NCBI GenBank assembly: GCA_963383645.1
Contig: OY726560.1
Location: forward strand, 27,602,300-27,666,299
Reading direction: 5' to 3'
Length of the DNA: 64,000 nucleotides
Source of the DNA: Muscardinus avellanarius
Lineage: Eukaryota > Chordata > Mammalia > Rodentia > Gliridae
Shown piece after piece: positions 45,619 to 56,152 of this stretch. Position numbers and translations under genes: made by a program. Below the pieces are notes generated by a model that was not told where the DNA came from, did no database searches, and saw only the letters and a program-made list of their open reading frames with translations. Position 1 is the first letter of the stretch. Every line of letters starts with the position of its first letter.

Positions 45619-45808
45619 CTTCTATAAATCTTCAAGAACTGTCTAAGCTATGTATATTTATCCTTAGCTCAAGAAAAGAACCTGTGGGGGGTTTTCTGTT
45701 TTTCTGTTTATTGGGTTTTGTTGTGGTTTGAGGGAAATTGTGTCTGTGACCCTAACAGGGGTCCTCGGGGACAGTTTCCCCACAATCATATTCTCTGAAT
45801 CCATAACA

Positions 45809-46003
45809 CTGAAGATGGAACCCAGGGGCATTCTACCTCCAAGCTACACCCCCAGCCTTATTTTTTATTCTTTATTTTGAAATAGGGTGTCACTGTGTTG
45901 CAAAGGGCCTTGCTAAGTAGCTAAGGCTGTCCACAACCCGCAATCCTACTGTCTCAGCCTCCCAAATGCTGGGATTACAAGCGGGCACCACCATGCCTGG
46001 CTT
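45809..46003 (-). mobile_element. B1-dID SINE, split by provirus
   Basis: CTGAAGATGGAACCCAGGGG to GGCACCACCATGCCTGGC. Its first bases and T tail lie left of the provirus, near 44500. Confidence 0.85.
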
Positions 46004-46017
46004 TTTTGTTTGTTTGT

Positions 46018-46152
46018 TTTTAATTTTGAAACAGGGTCTCACTAAGTTATGTAGAATCTCAAGTTGATGAGGCTGGCCACCAACCTGCAATTCTTTGGTC
46101 TCAGCCTCCCAAATATTGGAATCAAAAGTATGTACCACCATGCTGGGCTTGG
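46018..46152 (-). mobile_element. B1 monomer SINE
   Basis: AACAGGGTCTCACTAAG to ACCACCATGCTGGGC with no ID half. It follows the previous SINE directly, with a (TTTG)n linker at 46005-46020. Confidence 0.85.
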
Positions 46153-46177
46153 TTTGTAATTTAACCAATTGAATTAT

Positions 46178-47232
46178 TTTTTAATGTGAAACATATTGAA
46201 GATTGCATACATTCAACTTGTGCTTGGCACCCTCCCCACCTTCCCCTTCCCCTCCTTCCAACAATGAGGGACCAAGTTAAATATGCTATATTTATATTTT
46301 CACACAAATTCAGATGTAACTCCTTCATTAATCAACCTCAGCCTTCTTCCTTTCCTATCCTTCCATTCTTTGATGAGGTTTCTCCTCCATTGTCTGGAGT
46401 CCATCTGGTATCCCTAGTACTCCATAGTTTGAGCATATTAGAGAAAACATAAGTTCCTTCTTTTTCTGTGCTTGGCTGATCTCACTTAACATAATGTTGT
46501 CCAGGTCTTTCCATCTTCTTGCGAATGACATGATTTTGTTCTTCTTTATTGCTGAGGAGAATTCTATTGTGTGTGTTACCCATAATTTTGCAATCCATTC
46601 ATCTGTTGATGGAGACCTATGTTGGTTCCATATTTTGGCTATTACAAATTGTGCTGCTATGGACATGGGTATGCATATGTTGCGGTAGTTCTCTGGTTTC
46701 AACCCCTTTGGAAGATACCCAGTGGTATAGCCAGATCACATGGTGGATCCATTCTCAGTTTTCTAAGGAATCTCCACACTGAGCTCCATAGTGGCTGAAC
46801 TAGTTTGCACTCCTACAACAGTGTAAAAGAACGCCTCTTTCCCCACATCCAAAACCAATAAAATACCCAGGAATAAACCTAATCAAAGATGTAAAAGACC
46901 TCTACAATGAAAACTATAAAACATTAAAGAAATAAATTGAAGAAAACCTTGGAAGATGGAAAGATCTCCCTTATTCATGGATAAGCAGAATAAATATCAT
47001 CAAATGGCCATTCTGCCAAAACTGACCTACAGATTCAATGCAATTCCTATTAAAATACCAATTACATTATTCATAGACCTAGAAAAATCAGACATGAATT
47101 TTATATGGAGAAAAAAAAACCTGAAATAGCCAAAGCAATCTTCAACAATAAAAGTCAGGTAGGAGGCATCACAATTCTGGACTTCAAATTATACTATAGA
47201 GCAAGAGTAGTAAAAACAGCATTGTATTGGCA
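46178..47232 (-). mobile_element. Twin-primed (5'-inverted) L1 with exact 16-bp TSD
   Basis: 46178-46850 is the reversed L1 3' end and ORF2 C-terminus (TTTTTAATG ... CTCTTTCCCCACATCC). 46851-47232 is an upstream ORF2 reverse-transcriptase/C-terminal part in forward orientation (CCAATAAAATACCCAGG, GACCTCTACAATGAAAAC, AAATGGCCATTCTGCC, GTAAAAACAGCATTGTATTGG). TAACCAATTGAATTAT occurs at 46162-46177 and 47233-47248 and is an exact duplication. Roughly 0.9 kb of ORF2 between the two parts is missing, judged against the L1 order I know. Open frames 46186-46782 are ORF2 shadows. Confidence 0.95.
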
Positions 47233-47329
47233 TAACCAATTGAATTATGATTTGATAAATTATTTGGCCTAAGATTAGAGTTTAAATCTGAAGAGTCTTA
47301 CTATCAAGAAGGAAAAGGTAACTAATTTC

Positions 47330-47331
<2 letters not shown>

Positions 47332-47381
<50 letters not shown>
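47332..47381. repeat. (AT)n microsatellite
   Basis: About 25 AT units in AT-rich single-copy sequence. Confidence 0.97.
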
Positions 47382-47382
<1 letters not shown>

Positions 47383-47384
47383 TC

Positions 47385-48074
47385 ACATAAACACATTCAC
47401 ATACAATCAGCTAAGAGATTTTATTTTAAATGAATTATGAAAATCTTCACATTTTTTGGCTTCCCTGCTTGTTGAAGAATATATTGATAAGTCTGAATAA
47501 ATTATGACAATATTACAAGATAATAACTGTAGCTTTTAACTCTGCTATAATGACTAAATAAAATATTATTGTATTATATTTTAAGTGTATATACTTTATA
47601 TGAATTTTAAACATTTCAATAATTTTCAAAATGTAGATGAGATTCTATAGATATTTGATATACGTAAAGTTTGAAAAGCCACTAGCTGTCAAGGTACAAA
47701 GTCTACCTTTAAATTTTCTGTTTTATATGTAAATAATTCAGTAAACATAATAGTTACAAATCTGCCATTTACTGTGAACTTGCCTAATGAAGACTAAAGA
47801 AGGTAAAAATGCCTTATAAAGTATAATATTATTTATACATAATAAATTTTAAAAGTACTGTTTGGAAACAAATTTCCTCAACAAATATAACAAAAAGAAA
47901 CAAAATTATTGTATTAAATTCACATTCATATGGTTATATGGAATTCTAAATAGTTCACCTCCTACTTAGCTTAGAGAAAAATAAAATACATGTTCAGAAC
48001 TATTTCTCACTTTTGAAGTAATACTTTTATAATCCACTTAATTTCCTGATTTCTAAGGATATTTTATAATCTAC

Positions 48075-48112
<38 letters not shown>

Positions 48113-48475
48113 TATTACATTTCAAGGAGTTTTTACAAGGAGATGTTTCTACTGCAAATTTAATAGCAATGAAGACACAACCATCTCATGCTTATTTAAT
48201 CACACAGCAGATATTTATGGTTTTCCTATACATACCACTTTTATATTATTGGAACACAACTGAATACCAGGATCTTTGGCAGTACCCTTGAAAGTGTAAG
48301 TGACTATCATTGTATTGTTTTCATTTTCACTGTTTAATTGACTTAAATGAGCCTATTTGCTAGCTTGGTGTGTTCTGTTTTGTAATAAGAATGCAAAGTA
48401 CTTTTTAATAATTCAGTTTAAATATGGTTATCTTTGGCATACATTTATCTTGACCCCATGCCTCTTGTGTTTATG
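47385..48475. other. AT-rich non-genic stretch with (ATT)n at 48076-48115
   Basis: Only the (TTA)n run of about 12 units is noteworthy. Confidence 0.5.
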
Positions 48476-48477
48476 TG

Positions 48478-48840
48478 TTAGTTCATTCAGACTGCTATAA
48501 TAAAGTACATTAAACTATGTGGTTTGTAAACATGAGAATTTTTTTCTTACCATTCCAGAGGCTGGGAATAAATGATGAGGATGTTAACATATTTATTTTC
48601 TGTTGAAGGCTCACTCTGGACTCCAAAGAGGGTGACTTCCTGCTGCATCTTCCTGTGCTGGAAGGGTCAAACATGATCCCTTAGGTTTCTTTAATAAAGG
48701 CCGTAATCTCATTCATGAAAATTTCGCTCTCAAAACCTTGTTGTCTTCTAAAAGCCCCATCCATTAATAATATTACTTTGAAGGTTAAATAGCAATACAT
48801 GTAAATTTTGGGAGAACACGAACATTCAGAACAGAGTAAT
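48478..48840 (-). mobile_element. MaLR-type (MLT1-like) LTR, reversed, old
   Basis: 'AGTTCATTCAGACTGCTATAATAAAG', 'CCATTCCAGAGGCTGGGAA', 'GGCTCACTCTGGACTCC', 'GGCCGTAATCTCATTCATG', 'TTTTGGGAGAACACGAACATTCAG' follow the reverse MLT1 order. Confidence 0.7.
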
Positions 48841-49920
48841 TTCTTAGTAGTAGTATCCTGTCATATACCTGCAACATATCAAAGCCAGCTTAACATTCCA
48901 TATGATGGAAATACCCGGTACTTTCAGTTGTGTCAAATAAATTTTATATTTATTTAAATCAAAATTTATATTTTTTTCATATCACTGTGTTACTGAATGG
49001 GTCAAGAAGAGAAACAGATTCTTAGAATCATAGAATGTCAGTTCAAATACCAATAATAGTCATAAGAGTCATGCATAAACTTTTGGTTCCTGTTAAATGA
49101 AGAGTTTAAAAGAAATTTAGTTATATATTTTAATAATTAATAGACAATGAAAAAATGAAAAATGATAAAAAGTAAAGAATATAATTGGTATGTAAAAATA
49201 TATTATTAAATTAAAATGACTTTTATAAAATATAAGGAATAAAATAAAATATTTATAATTTGTAAACATATAATCTATAACATTGGTGGCATATTTCTCT
49301 AATGACAGGTTGCAGAAATTTCTTTATATATTTTGTCATATTTGAAAGATAATTGGGATTGATGCAAGGCAGACTTAAAGTAAATAAAAATAAAAACATA
49401 TAAAACAATATTGAAATCAGATTTTCCCATCCTACTTCCCAACAAAATCAATTACATTCTATCATGTATTTCCAGTGAATGCCAATACAAAGCCTGAATA
49501 AAATGATGGAAGACTTCTTTGCTAACTCTAAAAATTACAACCTCATTTATAATTTAACCAATTGATTCAGCAGAAAAGTGGACGGAGAATATGAAGAGAC
49601 AGTTCACATAAGTAGAAATGCAATTGCTCATATGCATATAAAATTGTGTGTAGTTAAACTGGAGTTAAGAAAATAGGCAACTAGTAACATATGATTTTTT
49701 CATGATTTTATTGACAGAACTTTAAGAGTAGAGAATATTAATTATTACTAAGAGTGTGAACAATTAAGAACTGACCTTACTGTTGTTGGGATATATGTAT
49801 AGCACACACTTCGAGTGGGCACTATGCAGAAACTGATCAAATATATGCTAATTCAGCAGTTCTCCTCTTCAAAAAATGTCTAGTAAACATATTAAAATAA
49901 TACTTACAAAGCTACATCAT
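48840..49920. other. AT-rich non-genic stretch
   Basis: No recognised feature. Confidence 0.45.
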
Positions 49921-49934
49921 TAAATAGAAGACTT

Positions 49935-50165
49935 ATCATCTTCATTGAGCATTAACTAAATATCAGGAATAAAGCCACGTTCCTTAAATGTATTGATTTA
50001 TTTACTCCTTGAAAATAAGCTTATGAAATAAGTACAATCATTATCCACATTGTAAAAATGAAGAAATGAAGGAGAGATAGAATTAATTTCTATCATATAG
50101 GCATTATTTGTTGAAACTACAATTTCAAAGTAGACCTTCAGGCATTTATATTATAAGAATATAAA
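49935..50165 (+). repeat. MIR-type SINE
   Basis: 'TTCATTGAGCATTAACTAAATATCAGG', 'TATTGATTTATTTACTCC', 'AATCATTATCCACATTGTAAAAATGAAG' follow the MIR order. Confidence 0.6.
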
Positions 50166-50931
50166 AAATGTCGATAAGCCAAAAGAAATCATAATCAGGT
50201 AAAACATATTAGAAATCAATACATATAAGCACTAAGATATATTAAAAGGACAAAAAAAGCAATGTTTGGGGAAAATTTATTTTGCTAATTTTGCATATTG
50301 AAAAAGAGACAGTGAAACAGAAAAATATATGTATAGATCTATACTTATATCTATATATCTATATATACTATATCTATTATCTACATATCTGTCTAGAAAA
50401 GCCCTGAAATATACATTTTAAACTATTAATTTCAATTATTTTGTGGAGAATAATTGATAATGGGAGTCTGGGTTAAAATCAGCTTTTACATTTATTATGC
50501 ATATCTGTTTATATTTTTTCTTACAGTAAAAATTGACACAAATGCAACTTATGCAAAACAAGTCATAATAAGGTATAAAAATTAAAAATGATCTTTTAAC
50601 ACTACATTATTTCAGCAATAAAATTCTAAATACTATACCTTTAAAGCCAAACTTACATCCATGTTTTAAACTTGATCTGTTATTGAAATTGTTAATACAT
50701 TATAGTATATCCTTCATAAGTTGGTCAGTGTCCTAAATTTAGCAAAAACTAACTAATAAAATTAATAGTAAAAACTTCTGATGTCCTGTATCTATGATGC
50801 CACAGCCTCAGTGAGTTGGAAGTTGATTTGTGAGCTGGGCTCCTACTACTCCACTGAATGCAAGTAATAAGACCACAAAAGAAAAATATATTTCACTAAA
50901 TTTGAAGTGTTTTCCACAAGTCAAACAGCAT

Positions 50932-50935
<4 letters not shown>
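50166..50935. other. AT-rich non-genic stretch
   Basis: Contains a short TATCTA-rich tract at 50320-50395. Confidence 0.45.

Positions 50936-50936
<1 letters not shown>

Positions 50937-50969
<33 letters not shown>
50937..50969. repeat. A homopolymer (about 33 bases)
   Basis: Pure A run without a recognisable SINE or processed gene to its left. Confidence 0.95.
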
Positions 50970-50970
<1 letters not shown>

Positions 50971-51089
50971 ACCTGTCTTTTTAAAAAGCAATGCAATTTT
51001 AAAACATAAGAATGATTGTGGTCACATATATGTGTTTATTTTGACAACTTGAGTAAGACCAGTGAGCAATGAGTGTGTTTGAAGTTTGA

Positions 51090-51300
51090 GAATTTTTTAT
51101 TATTTAAACTACATCAAATGACTTTTTCACTAGTGCATTGCAATCATACACCTTGATTAAATTCAGTGTGATGGAGGCATCTGTGCACACAGAACTCCTT
51201 TAGCCTCCGCCCTCAGTTCCCACGTCATTCCTTCTCCCTCCCCACCTTCTGCTTTACACAGCAACTGGTTTTGATAATTTTGTGTATTTCCATCATGTAC
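51090..51300 (-). mobile_element. Old L1 3'-end fragment, reversed
   Basis: 'TTTTTTATTATTTAAACTAC', 'TTTCACTAGTGCATTGCAATC', then a C-rich 'TTCTCCCTCCCCACCTTC' (reverse of the G-rich 3'UTR tract) fit a reversed L1 3' end. Confidence 0.5.
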
Positions 51301-52225
51301 ATTAGTTTTTAAATTGGCTTTTCAGTTTTCTAATGACTATTTCTCCTGGTCAAACACTGTGCCATAGAAGAAGTTGTGTATTTGCCTTCAGTCTGTCAAA
51401 GGGGCCACAGAGCTGGCAATTACACGTCAGGACATACCCTGAATTTGGGAACCTCTGTTCTGTGAGTTCCCTTATATTCTTTTACTAAAAGTTGTTTGGC
51501 ATTCTCCACTATTAGTTATTCTTTCACTATCAGTTTATTTTTTAACTGATTTACATGACCAGACACTCCTGTCTTCTTTCTTCCTGATCTGTGTTCCCTC
51601 TCCATTTCTTGCAAACAAGGACTCTAGTTAGCAAACTGTCAATAGCAAATTGATTTGATCAGAAACTTTTAGGAAAAATCAATGATTCTGGAAATGGACT
51701 ATATTAGTAAATGATATATGTTCTTGCCTTGAAAGCATGCAGGGAGATAAAGTGCTGGCCGTGTCCTTTACTATAAACACTAAGTATCACTGTCTTCAAG
51801 GAGGACATAATCATGAGTCCAGCTTACACAATGAGTGTGATTCTGCTTCTTGGACAAAATACAAAACAATGCCTTTTTGGCAGGCTCCCTGTAGGCCAGC
51901 AGAAATGTTGGATTCTTTTCTCTCAAAGGATCTTAATAGAGAGAGAAGAAAAAGATTTAGATGTCCTTGGAAGACAGGGATAGAGTGAGTAATATTTTCT
52001 GGAAGCTATTGAAATGCATGTAAATACTTCTAAGCCATTCTTCAACTACTTATATAGGAAAAAAACAACCTTGACCAAAAAAATGCCGGGGAAAAAAAGA
52101 AAGAATGATAGCATAATAGTAAAATCAGACCGTTTACTTAAATCCCAAAGGTAAAAAATATAAGTAAAATTTATATCTAAGGAAGTAAGAAAGTAAAAAG
52201 ATTTAATGGTGAAAAAAATTAAAAG
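51300..52225. other. Single-copy non-genic stretch
   Basis: No gene recognised. An 83-codon open frame at 51737-51988 shows no domain. Confidence 0.4.
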
Positions 52226-52226
52226 T

Positions 52227-52425
52227 GCCTGGTGTGGTGACACATGCTTGTAATCCCCACGCTTGGTGGGCTGAGACAGGAGGATCAAAGCCAGAGTCGC
52301 TGGCTTAAGAGACCCTTTTTCCAAATAAAAATATAAAATGGGTCTGGGAGTGTAGCCCGGAAGTAGAAGGGTTTCCAGGAACCCCAGTACCACAAATAAA
52401 TAAGTAAATAAATATACATAAATTT
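52227..52425 (+). mobile_element. B1-dID SINE, type-B subfamily
   Basis: GTGCCTGGTGTGGTGACAC, GTCGCTGGCTTAAGAGACCC, GGTCTGGGAGTGTAGCCCGG, CCAGGAACCCCAGTACC and an (AAAT)n tail. The B1 B-box segment GCAGGTTCG is deleted (GGAGGATCAAAGCCAG). Confidence 0.92.
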
Positions 52426-52740
52426 AAAAATATGAAGATAAATATTTTTTAGATCCCTGAAGGAAAAATATATTAAGAAAAACAGCACAAAATTGAGAGT
52501 AAAGATTTTCTAAATGAAAATCAATTTCATAATAATCCAAAGGGGAACATTTCTGTCTAAAGTAATTAAAAAATTATATCAAGATTTTAGAATTCTATTG
52601 GTGAATATTGAAATTTTATAAAACAGTGATATGCATGGGTATAATGAAGAAAAAGGTTGAGTTCAGATAAGATATTATGTATATATGTATATGTAAAGAA
52701 ATGTATAGGATATATAATCATAAACACACATTAAGAAGTG
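52426..52740. other. AT-rich non-genic stretch
   Basis: No recognised feature. Confidence 0.45.
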
Positions 52741-52746
52741 TTTGTA

Positions 52747-52961
52747 GCCGAGTGTGGTGGCACACGCTTGTAATTCCAGCATTTGGGAGGCTGAGACCTG
52801 GAGGATCGCGGTTCACGGACAGCCTCAGCTACTTAGTGAGGCCCTCTGCAACTCAGTGAGACCCGGTTTCAAAATAAAGAATAAAAAAATAGGGCAGGGG
52901 TTGTAGCTCAGGGGTCGAATGTCCCTGAGTTCCATCCCCAGACCTGCCAAAAAGAAAAGAG

Positions 52962-52963
<2 letters not shown>
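52747..52963 (+). mobile_element. B1-dID SINE, type-C subfamily
   Basis: AGCCGAGTGTGGTGGCACAC, GGATCGCGGTTCACGGACAG, GGCAGGGGTTGTAGCTCAGG, GAGTTCCATCCCCAGACC. Confidence 0.93.

Positions 52964-53041
<78 letters not shown>
52964..53041. repeat. (TG)n microsatellite between two SINE tails
   Basis: About 39 TG units with one TT interruption. The plus SINE at 52747 ends on its left and a minus SINE begins on its right. Confidence 0.97.
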
Positions 53042-53043
<2 letters not shown>

Positions 53044-53188
53044 CAAGGGGTATTTTACCTCTGAAATAAGACCCTATTCCTATATTATTATTTTGAGACA
53101 AGGTCTTTCTCAGTTACTGATGCTGGACCTGTGATTCTCCTGTCTTAACATTCTAAGTAATGGGCTTTTGCCACCACACACACCAGAA
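53042..53188 (-). mobile_element. SINE, old, reversed
   Basis: 'TACCAAGGGGTATTTTACCTC', 'TTTTGAGACAAGGTCTTTCTCAG', 'AGTAATGGGCTTTTGCCACC'. Diverged B1-dID. Confidence 0.7.
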
Positions 53189-53790
53189 AAATGTTTAAGA
53201 TATAAGTAAAATATAGATTCTAAAAGTGAAAGCAGTTTTTTTTCATAATGATAACTGTATGCATATGCTGTTTGAACTAGAACTGTGGCCTGGATTTTTT
53301 ATTTTGGCCACATATAAATAACAAAGACAATAAACTTTTAAATATCCACCTCTGCCTTCAAAATGTAACAAACTAAGGATAGATTATTGTAGCTAGAAGT
53401 TTCTGAGTGTTCCTGCCCTTTGGAGACAATTGCTACTAAGACATAAAACAAGTTCATTGCTTCATATTGCAATATGAACAAAAGCTACCACAGCTGGTAG
53501 ACAAGGAAGGGTATTTCCACTCAACAGAAGCTAATGCTATTGACTGTACAATATGAACTTAATGCATTTCTTTGAAGGAACAGAAATAAAATACTCTAAT
53601 AAATAATACCCCAAAATGATAGTCTTGGAAACTCAAAGTTCCCAGTCTCTTGGGCTATTAAAAAAACAATAAATATTAAAAGAATTGTGTCTATTCATTA
53701 GACAGAGGGAACATTTCAGACAGATATAGTAGATCAGATACACATTGCATTCTCTATATATTAAGAGAAATTGCAAACCCAAGATCACTG
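53189..53790. other. Non-genic stretch
   Basis: No recognised feature. Confidence 0.4.
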
Positions 53791-53792
53791 AA

Positions 53793-53793
<1 letters not shown>

Positions 53794-53838
<45 letters not shown>
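53794..53838. repeat. (TG)n microsatellite at SINE tail
   Basis: About 22 TG units abutting the SINE at 53839. Confidence 0.97.
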
Positions 53839-53839
<1 letters not shown>

Positions 53840-54003
53840 ACTGGGGATTGAACTCAGAGGCATTCTACGTCTGAGCTACACCACTATTTTAGTTTTTTTT
53901 TATTTGGAAACAGTGTCTCACTAAATTGCAGAGGCTGACCTTGAACAGGTAATCCTTCTATCTCAGCCAAGTACTGGATTCCAGATGTGTACCTCCAACC
54001 CCA
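53839..54003 (-). mobile_element. B1-dID SINE (old)
   Basis: CACTGGGGATTGAACTCAGAGG to CCAAGTACTGGATTCCAG. Confidence 0.85.
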
Positions 54004-54256
54004 GCTGTAGATTGCTGAAACATCTATGAAGAATGTTCACATAAGAAGAGAACAGGAGCCTCACAGTCATGTCTTACCTGGTTTTTATCTGCTTACCAAA
54101 ATGGAGGACATGGACCAGACCTGAAAAATGATTTTGGAAGAATAATAACTCTCAGATTTAGGCATATTAAGTTTAATATAAAATGAAAAAGTCCTAGTAC
54201 AATAGGGTGCTCTTCAAAGGAGTCATGGAGTGCTGACTATATACACAGAAAAGAAC

Positions 54257-54362
54257 TGGGTTTGGTGGTTCACATCAGTAATCCCAGTCTTTGGGAGACT
54301 GACAGAGGTTCAAGGCCAGCCTCAGCAATTTAGTAAGACACTCAGCAACTTCAAAATAAAAA
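54257..54362 (+). mobile_element. B1 monomer SINE (old)
   Basis: ACTGGGTTTGGTGGTTCACATC to CAGCAACTTCAAAATAAAAA. Immediately followed by a type-B copy. Confidence 0.8.
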
Positions 54363-54371
54363 TACAAAGAA

Positions 54372-54536
54372 CTGGCTGGGCATGGTGGTACACACTTGTA
54401 ATTCCCATGCTTGGGAGGAGGAGAAAGGAGGATTACACAGGTTTGAAGCCAGCCTCTCTGGCTTAAGAGATCCTCTTTCCAAATAAAAATATATAAAATA
54501 GGTGTCTGGCAGTGTAGCCCGGAGGTAGAAGGGTTA
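54372..54536 (+). mobile_element. B1-dID SINE, type-B, 3'-truncated
   Basis: GCTGGGCATGGTGGTACACAC to CCCGGAGGTAGAAGGGTT. The last part (CCAGGAACCCCAGTACC and tail) is missing. Confidence 0.9.
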
Positions 54537-54857
54537 AACTTAAACCCACAAATTTGGCATTGATATTAAGGTCAGCCCCAGGCAAAATCGAGAAGCAAAG
54601 AACAGTTAGGGATAAAAATGGTGTGTGTAATGCATATGAGAGAATAACAGCAATCATATTCACTTATCCAAGTGTACAACCAGAGAGAGCTACTCAAAGA
54701 TTCTTTAGCATGCTGCATGACCTGTCATACATCATCCTAATTTCTCCCAAGTTTAAATCTCTTTTAGAATCCTGAATATTAGAAGGTCTAGTGATTAGGC
54801 CTCAGATTCCCTTAATTTTTTTTCATACCCACATTTTATATGGTCTTTTCAGCCTTT

Positions 54858-54930
54858 TTGTCTGGTTTGGTATTGGGAATTGAACTCAGGAACATTCTGC
54901 CTCTGAGATATATCATCCACAGTCCTTTTT
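54858..54930 (-). mobile_element. SINE fragment (ID half)
   Basis: GGTATTGGGAATTGAACTCAGG to TCATCCACAGTCC. A younger type-B copy has landed just to its right. Confidence 0.75.
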
Positions 54931-54943
54931 TATATATATATTT

Positions 54944-55137
54944 TTGGTGGTGGTGGTACTGGGGTTCCTGGTAACTCTTCTACCTCCAGGCTACACTCTC
55001 AGACCTATTTTATACTTTTTTATTTTTGGAAACAGGGTCTCTTAAGCCAGCACGACTGGCTTCAAACCTGCGGGATCCTCCTGTCTCTGCCTCCCAAGCG
55101 CTGTGATTACAATCATGCACCACCCACACCGGGCATA
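54944..55137 (-). mobile_element. B1-dID SINE, type-B
   Basis: GGTGGTGGTGGTACTGGGG to ACACCGGGC, with the reversed GTCTCTTAAGCCAGC and GGCTTCAAACCTGC. Confidence 0.93.
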
Positions 55138-55266
55138 TATTAGATTATTTTCAAAATTTATTATTATATTACTTAACAGTGAAATATTTGACTAAAACCT
55201 TTTCCTATTCTATTGATTTTGATTAATTGATTGACTGATTAATTTTGTGATACTAGAGATTTTTTG

Positions 55267-56152
55267 GGGGGGTTGGTACTGGGGTTCCTGGAAACCCTTC
55301 TGTTACGGTTTTGGGAGAATATGGTTGTGGGGAAACTGTTCCCCGAGAACGTCTGCGAGGGTCCCGGACACACTTTCCACCAACCCATAACAAAACCCAA
55401 AATGACCAAAAACAGAAAAACTGTGGGTTCTTGTTCTAAGCTAAGAATAAATATGCATAGCTTGGACAGTTGCTGAAGATTCAAAGTTATTAAATGAAAG
55501 AATTACAGAAAATAGAAATACAGAAAATAGTTACAGCCCCATGACAAAATGGCATGAAGGGGGTGGGTGGCCTGGGCCAACTTACCACTCCCAAGATACA
55601 GCATGTGGACCGGAATTTTTATACCCATAACCTCCATCTTGTTTATGTAATTTTGACATGGTGATTGTTCCTGTAAGGTACCTCCCCTTATCCTGTAAGG
55701 TACCGCCCCCAGCAAGGTGTGGCAAAGTGTCTCCTTTCATGAAGGTTGACCCCTCCTATCATCTCAGCTGGCTTATCATGTAGATCTGTCTTTAGATAGA
55801 GAAAGGCCTAGTTCTCCTCTCCTATTGACTTGTTAATTACTTTTAGTTATGTTAATTTACATTGGAATAGTTGCCTGCTTTTAGGCAGAAACCAAGTCCT
55901 TGCACAGATTTGCCCCTCACCCAATTTTTGAAATATATTAATAATCATAGCTTTCTCAAATCTTCCTAGGCCATTCCCAATACTGGTACACCTTCTACCT
56001 CTGGTCTACACTCCCAGACCTACTTTATACTTTTTTTTTATTGGGAAACAGGCTCTCTTAAGTAACCGCAGCTGGCTTTGAACCTGCTGTGTGATCCTCC
56101 TGTCTCTGCCTCCCAAGCATGGGGATTACAAGCCTGTGCCACCATGCCCAGC
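55267..56152 (-). mobile_element. B1-dID SINE, type-B, split by a solo LTR
   Basis: Left part 55267-55300 (GGTACTGGGGTTCCTGGAAACCCTTC), right part 55991-56152 (CCTTCTACCTCTGG ... CCACCATGCCCAGC). It is flanked by ATACTAGAGATTT (55250-55262) and ATACTAGGGATTT (56154-56166), its own TSD with one mismatch. That TSD lies inside an older SINE. Confidence 0.93.
55301..55990 (-). mobile_element. Solo LTR of the same ERV family, 5-bp TSD
   Basis: Read in reverse, 690 bases from TGTACCAG to CGTAACA, alignable end to end with the LTR at 45114-45808. Direct flanks CCTTC (55296-55300) and CCTTC (55991-55995) give a 5-base TSD. The TATA box is kept (reverse of TTTTTATACCC at about 55617), the polyadenylation signal position reads AATAAC. 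The repeated GGTACCTTACAGG pair is present (reverse, 55672-55704). Both direct repeats and ends argue for a solo LTR formed by LTR-LTR recombination. Confidence 0.93.

Larger units (their letters stand above)
44514..45808 (+). mobile_element. Collapsed ERV provirus: 5' LTR stub, 3' internal tail, complete 3' LTR
   Basis: The first 58 bases (TGTACCAGTACTGGGAATGG onward) equal the start of the LTR at 45114. They break off at about 44572 and are followed by roughly 540 bases of unrelated sequence ending in a purine-rich stretch right before the second LTR. That is what remains of the region between the env end and the 3' LTR. GCTGGGGCCCCCAACTTCG at about 44890 recalls the env-tail/U3 border of class I ERVs. 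Almost all of gag, pol and env is gone, so the copy is dead. It splits the SINE whose remainder starts at 45809. Confidence 0.75.
45114..45808 (+). mobile_element. ERV 3' LTR (family shared with 55301 and 59849)
   Basis: About 695 bases bounded by TGTACCAG and CATAACA. It holds a directly repeated GGAGGTACCTTACAGGG (45413-45452) in U3, a TATA box TATAAAAAG at 45498-45506, and a polyadenylation signal AATAAA at 45613-45618, spaced as in a functional LTR. AAGATGGAGG and AATGGCGGC are YY1-type cores in U3. The same architecture, reversed, is seen at 55301-55990. Confidence 0.88.

Noticed and set aside
46186..46782. Several open frames of 64-115 codons on both strands
   Set aside because: They are L1 ORF2/3'UTR remnants of the twin-primed L1.
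52825..53134. Open frames of pure Thr-His or Cys-Val repeats
   Set aside because: They translate the TG microsatellite and adjoining SINEs.
54030..54130. Minus-strand donor-like ACCAG|GTAAGA at about 54068 with an upstream TTTTTCAG
   Set aside because: The enclosed segment is about 60 bases with only one open frame and no similarity; within chance expectation.
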